Origin: an uncultured Eubacteriales bacterium
Lineage (GTDB): Bacteria > Bacillota > Clostridia > Oscillospirales > Acutalibacteraceae
DNA length: 64,000 nt
NCBI GenBank assembly: GCA_934488615.1
Contig: CAKSSJ010000009.1
Coordinates: 1 to 64,000, forward strand
Direction: 5' to 3'
Part shown: piece by piece, positions 61,233 through 64,000 of the stretch
Layout of the letters: every line of letters begins with the position of its first letter
Numbering within the stretch: position 1 is the first letter of the stretch
Notes under the pieces: generated by a model
Database searches by the model: none
What the model was told of the DNA's origin: nothing
The model's input: only the letters and a program-made list of their open reading frames with translations
Translations under genes and position numbers: made by a program

Positions 61233-61261
61233 TTGTAAAATCGGGAATGATATGCTATAAT
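61233..61261 (+). promoter_or_regulatory. Promoter of the ribokinase-cupin unit
   Basis: TTGTAA, 17-nt spacer, TATAAT on the plus strand, followed by the ribokinase ATG at 61297. Confidence 0.75.
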
Positions 61262-61296
61262 TATTGAGATAAAAAACCATTCGGAGCTGATCAAAA

Positions 61297-62205
61297 ATGC
61301 CTGAAAACAACAAAAAATTTCTCAATTTCGGTTCGCTGAATCAGGATATGGTTTATTCCGTTGACCATAGCGTTCGCCCGGGCGAAACAACAGCCTCGTC
61401 GAAGCTTGAATTCTTCTGCGGCGGCAAGGGCCTTAATCAGTCAATAGCGCTCGCCAAAGCAGGTGCGGCGGTCCGCCATGCAGGCTGTGTCGGCAGTGAC
61501 GGCAGCCGTCTGACCGCAAAGCTTCGGGAAAACGGAATTGATACAGACCTTATCAAGGAATGTGACATGCCGAGCGGCCATGCGATAATTCAGGTTGACA
61601 AAAACGGTCAGAACAGCATACTTCTTTTCGGCGGCGCTAACAAGCAGATAAGCGAAGAGCAAATTGCAGAGGTGATGTCCGATTTCAAAGCGGGCGACCG
61701 TCTGTTTTTGCAGAATGAAATAAACAATGTTGATAAAATCATATCAGCGGCAAGCGAAAAAGGCATGGAGATAGTGTTCAATCCCAGCCCGTTCGGCGAG
61801 GAGATACTCTCCTACCCTCTTGACAAAATCACATGGTTCGTTGTCAATGAAACGGAAGCTCGGGATCTTACGGGAGAAAGCGAGCCCGATAAAATTCTGT
61901 CCGTTTTCTCCGAGAAATATCCGTCGGCAAAGATTCTGCTGACGCTCGGCTCAAACGGCTCCGTTTGCAGAGCTGACGGCAAAATCTACCGTCAGGAAAT
62001 TTTCAGCGTTACCGTCGCTGACACGACTGCCGCAGGCGATACCTTCCTCGGATTTTTCTTTGCGCTTGTTGATTCTCACGGCATTGACGGCGCATTGAGA
62101 TACGCTTCCGCCGCCTCAGCTGTTGCCGTTTCGCGAAAGGGTGCGTCATCCTCAATTCCTCTTTTGAGCGAGGTTGAGGAATTTTTGAATAATAAAAAGA
62201 AATAA
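61297..62205 (+). CDS. rbsK: Ribokinase (PfkB family)
   Basis: Phosphorylates ribose (or a related sugar) with ATP. The product has 302 residues. The N-terminal signature GGKGLNQSIALAKAGA and the C-terminal DTTAAGDTFLGFF are present; the usual DTTGAGD glycine is Ala here (TTAAGD), seen in some relatives. It is next to a cupin protein, rpiB and a ribose-type binding protein, so a ribose-use locus is likely. Confidence 0.9.
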   Translation: MPENNKKFLNFGSLNQDMVYSVDHSVRPGETTASSKLEFFCGGKGLNQSIALAKAGAAVRHAGCVGSDGSRLTAKLRENGIDTDLIKECDMPSGHAIIQVDKNGQNSILLFGGANKQISEEQIAEVMSDFKAGDRLFLQNEINNVDKIISAASEKGMEIVFNPSPFGEEILSYPLDKITWFVVNETEARDLTGESEPDKILSVFSEKYPSAKILLTLGSNGSVCRADGKIYRQEIFSVTVADTTAAGDTFLGFFFALVDSHGIDGALRYASAASAVAVSRKGASSSIPLLSEVEEFLNNKKK

Positions 62206-62229
62206 TATAACCGAACAGGAGGATAAATT

Positions 62230-62559
62230 ATGAACGGTTACAAAAATATCGGCAAAGCCGAGGTTCTCAGTCTCAAGGCACAGGTTGAATATCAGGCAGG
62301 ACAGGTCGTCAGCAAAACTCTTGCGCAGAATTCCGCGCTGAGCGTCACCCTCTTTGCCTTTGACAAGGGCGAGGAGATAAGCACGCATGAATCGGGCGGC
62401 GACGCAATGGTTACATGCCTTGACGGTACGGGAAAGATAACGATTGACGGTGTCGATTATATTCTGCACGAGGGCGACACGATCGTTATGCCTGCAAGAC
62501 ATCCTCACGCTGTTTTCGGTGAGGAAAAATTCAAAATGCTTCTGACAGTTGTTTTTTAA
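62230..62559 (+). CDS. Small cupin-domain protein
   Basis: The product has 109 residues and one cupin barrel. The metal-binding signatures are ISTHESGGDAM and PARHPHAV. It may bind a metal and a small ligand. It follows ribokinase by 24 nt (GGAGG ribosome site) and is probably in the same transcript. The reaction is unknown; sugar isomerase or sensor are possible. Confidence 0.88.
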   Translation: MNGYKNIGKAEVLSLKAQVEYQAGQVVSKTLAQNSALSVTLFAFDKGEEISTHESGGDAMVTCLDGTGKITIDGVDYILHEGDTIVMPARHPHAVFGEEKFKMLLTVVF

Positions 62560-62571
62560 GAGCATGAAAAT

Positions 62572-62599
62572 GACCGCTGTGGATCAAACCACGGCGGTC
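62572..62599 (+). terminator. Terminator after the cupin gene
   Basis: GACCGCTGTGG (62572-62582) pairs with CCACGGCGGTC (62589-62599) with one wobble, followed by TTTCT. Confidence 0.85.
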
Positions 62600-62647
62600 T
62601 TTCTATTGGTCATCGCATTCAGCGAGATCCGTTTCGGTGCAATCCGA

Positions 62648-63091
62648 TTATCTTTCGTTTTCAATATCTGCGAGCATCTGCACTCTCTTTGCGTGACGTC
62701 CGCCCTCATAAACACCCGAGAGCCAAGCGTCAACAATCATCAAAGCGAGGTCAAGTCCGACAACTCTTGCGCCGAAGGCAAGCACGTTTGTGTCATTATG
62801 CTGTCTTGAAAGCAGAGCCGAATAAGGCTCACTGCAAACGACAGCGCGAATACCCTTGACCTTGTTCGCCGCCAGGGAAATGCCTACACCCGTGCCGCAG
62901 ATGAGAATACCCTTGTCGCATTCGCCCGAAGCAACCGCCTCACCTACCGCCTTGCCGTAGATCGGATAATCCGTGCGCTCGGTGCTGTTTGTGCCGAAGT
63001 CAACAACTTCGATTCCTTTTTCTTTAAGATGCTCAATGACCTTGCCCTTTAACTCAAATCCGACATGGTCACAGCCTATTGCAATTTTCAT
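62648..63091 (-). CDS. rpiB: Ribose-5-phosphate isomerase B
   Basis: Converts ribose 5-phosphate to ribulose 5-phosphate. The product has 147 residues. GCDHVGFELK, the catalytic-Cys segment ICGTGVGISLAANK and RQHNDTNVLAFGAR are present. I start at the ATG at 63091 (AAAGGTGG, 8 nt upstream). It follows the binding-protein gene on the minus strand and is likely part of ribose use. Confidence 0.95.
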   Translation of the reverse strand: MKIAIGCDHVGFELKGKVIEHLKEKGIEVVDFGTNSTERTDYPIYGKAVGEAVASGECDKGILICGTGVGISLAANKVKGIRAVVCSEPYSALLSRQHNDTNVLAFGARVVGLDLALMIVDAWLSGVYEGGRHAKRVQMLADIENER

Positions 63092-63183
63092 AGAAAAAAC
63101 CACCTTTCAAATAATCGTTGATTAAATTGCGGCACACCGTTTCTGTACTGTGCTGAAATTTAATCAGCGGTTATTATGCTTTA

Positions 63184-63225
63184 TTGTTGCCGCCACACCG
63201 TTTATTAACAATGCGGCGGCAACAA
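63184..63225 (-). other. Hairpin and direct repeats upstream of rpiB
   Basis: TTGTTGCCGCC (63184-63194) pairs perfectly with GGCGGCAACAA (63215-63225). GCGGCACACCGTTT (63129-63142) and GCCGCCACACCGTTT (63189-63203) repeat nearly identically. These could be a terminator stem and a regulator site. Otherwise 63092-63323 holds nothing I can call. Confidence 0.5.
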
Positions 63226-63323
63226 AATGTCGGCCGATCTAAACCCGTAAAGCAGTTTTTGGAAAATAGAAGGGGAAAATATATCAAGAAGTGAGCCGAT
63301 CGAGCCGCCATTTTTTTGCTCGT

Positions 63324-63364
63324 GCTCCGGGACGCAGTATGCCGTAGGTGTCCCGGAGCTTTTG
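63324..63364 (+). terminator. Orphan plus-strand terminator
   Basis: GCTCCGGGAC (63324-63333) pairs perfectly with GTCCCGGAGC (63350-63359), followed by TTTTGT on the plus strand. No plus-strand gene precedes it, which hints at a short RNA from about 63240. On the minus strand there is no T-run. Confidence 0.6.
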
Positions 63365-63414
63365 TAATCTACAGATTACATATAATAAAGTTCGGAGGAA
63401 AGAACCTTATTTAA

Positions 63415-64000
63415 TTATTTTGTAACAAGGTTGGAGTCAACCGGAATTGTTTCCGGAGTTGCGTTAGCGTCGATAGTCTCTTTGTTCTTAACGGCTTCGA
63501 TCATACGCTTAAGTGATGTTGCACCGATTCCTGCGGAGTCCTGAGCAACCGTTGCTGAAAGCTCGCCTGCCTGAACGCTCTGGAGAGCCTCTTCTGCACC
63601 GTCTGTACCTACTACGATAACGTCTTTGCCTGCATTCTTAACAGCCTGAAGTGCGCCGAGTGCCATTGTGTCGTTGCAGCAGTAGATAGCCTTGAGGTTC
63701 GGATTTGACTGAAGCATACTTGCCGCAGTGTCAAGAGCCTTCTGACGATCCCAGTCTGCCGGCTGAGAAGCTACAAGCTTAACCTTTGAGTTAGCATTGA
63801 ATGCGTTTGTTGCGCCTGTCTTTCTTGATTCACCGGAAGCGTTACCTGCTTTACCCTCGATGATAGCTACTTCGCCGCCGTTTGCAAGCTTTTCAATGAT
63901 ATACTGAGCGCCCTTTTCGCCGACCTTTTCGTTATCCGTTGTTGCGAAAGCGATAACGCTGCCGCCTGCTGCCTTAAGAGTATCCATGTCGATCTTCTCG
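63415..64000 (-). CDS. rbsB: Ribose-type ABC transporter substrate-binding protein (N-terminus outside window)
   Basis: The frame is open to the window edge, so only the C-terminal 195 residues are seen. EKGAQYIIEKLANGGEVAII, EGKAGNASGESRKTGATNAF and IYCCNDTMALGALQAVKNAG are typical of periplasmic-binding-protein type 1 sugar binders (RbsB group). It captures the sugar outside the cell for an ABC importer whose other genes lie beyond the window. Neighbours rbsK and rpiB support ribose. Confidence 0.9.
   Translation of the reverse strand, partial: EKIDMDTLKAAGGSVIAFATTDNEKVGEKGAQYIIEKLANGGEVAIIEGKAGNASGESRKTGATNAFNANSKVKLVASQPADWDRQKALDTAASMLQSNPNLKAIYCCNDTMALGALQAVKNAGKDVIVVGTDGAEEALQSVQAGELSATVAQDSAGIGATSLKRMIEAVKNKETIDANATPETIPVDSNLVTK

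Noticed and set aside
61064..61296. T-box riboswitch before glyS
   Set aside because: The promoter leaves only about 30 nt of leader, too short for a T-box.

Overview
The window looks like the chromosome of a gut-type Clostridia of the Ruminococcaceae/Oscillospiraceae kind. The reasons are the genes seen (Firmicutes nusB-xseA-xseB-ispA-dxs-tlyA-nadK-argR-recN cluster, ECF transporter, GTP-type PEP carboxykinase, Na+-pumping oxaloacetate decarboxylase), the many secreted modular proteins (GLUG, InlB B-repeat, FIVAR, cohesin-like and dockerin modules), AGGAGG-type ribosome sites and near-consensus sigma-A promoters (TTGACA-N17-TATAAT). No rRNA, tRNA, CRISPR array, transposase or phage gene was recognised.

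Layout. 1-6.5 kb: the 5' part of a giant surface protein, a structured non-coding stretch, a small acidic protein, a secreted GDSL esterase and a 24-residue peptide gene. 6.5-9.2 kb: ogt and a membrane PIG-L deacetylase. 9.2-17.2 kb: a cobalamin-riboswitch operon holding a small HNH-repeat protein, a secreted Ig/DUF4430-like protein, a secreted beta-propeller, ECF transporter subunits T, A-A fusion and S, and a DUF4430 lipoprotein. I read this as a vitamin B12 capture and import system. 17.2-30 kb: rhodanese, mfd, HAD phosphatase, acyl-CoA synthetase, GNAT, a MacA/MacB-like pair lacking its ATPase, and several lipoproteins. 30-41 kb: the isoprenoid/DNA-repair housekeeping operon on the minus strand, interrupted by two membrane-protein genes and by palindromic repeats, with a MITE-like element forming the end of nusB. 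41-42.5 kb: a repeat-rich patch with one broken and one intact XRE regulator and a large inverted repeat. 42.5-44.3 kb: pckG. 44.5-54.2 kb: three large secreted proteins (twelve FIVAR repeats, cohesin-like plus dockerin, and FIVAR plus dockerin) behind a long structured leader. 54.5-61.1 kb: guaB, the oxaloacetate decarboxylase operon and glyS. 61.2-64 kb: ribokinase, cupin, rpiB and a ribose-type binding protein, a sugar-use locus.

How it fits together. PEP carboxykinase and the Na+-translocating decarboxylase meet at oxaloacetate, which suggests anaerobic C4 metabolism coupled to a sodium gradient. The secreted modular proteins suggest adhesion to, or assembly on, fibre or host glycans. The strongest candidate for an undescribed system is the B12 operon: it joins an ECF importer to a secreted beta-propeller (the fold of Bacteroidota BtuG) and two DUF4430 proteins (the fold of the transcobalamin/intrinsic factor C-terminal domain) in a Gram-positive cell. 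All functional calls come from reading motifs by eye; no database search was run.
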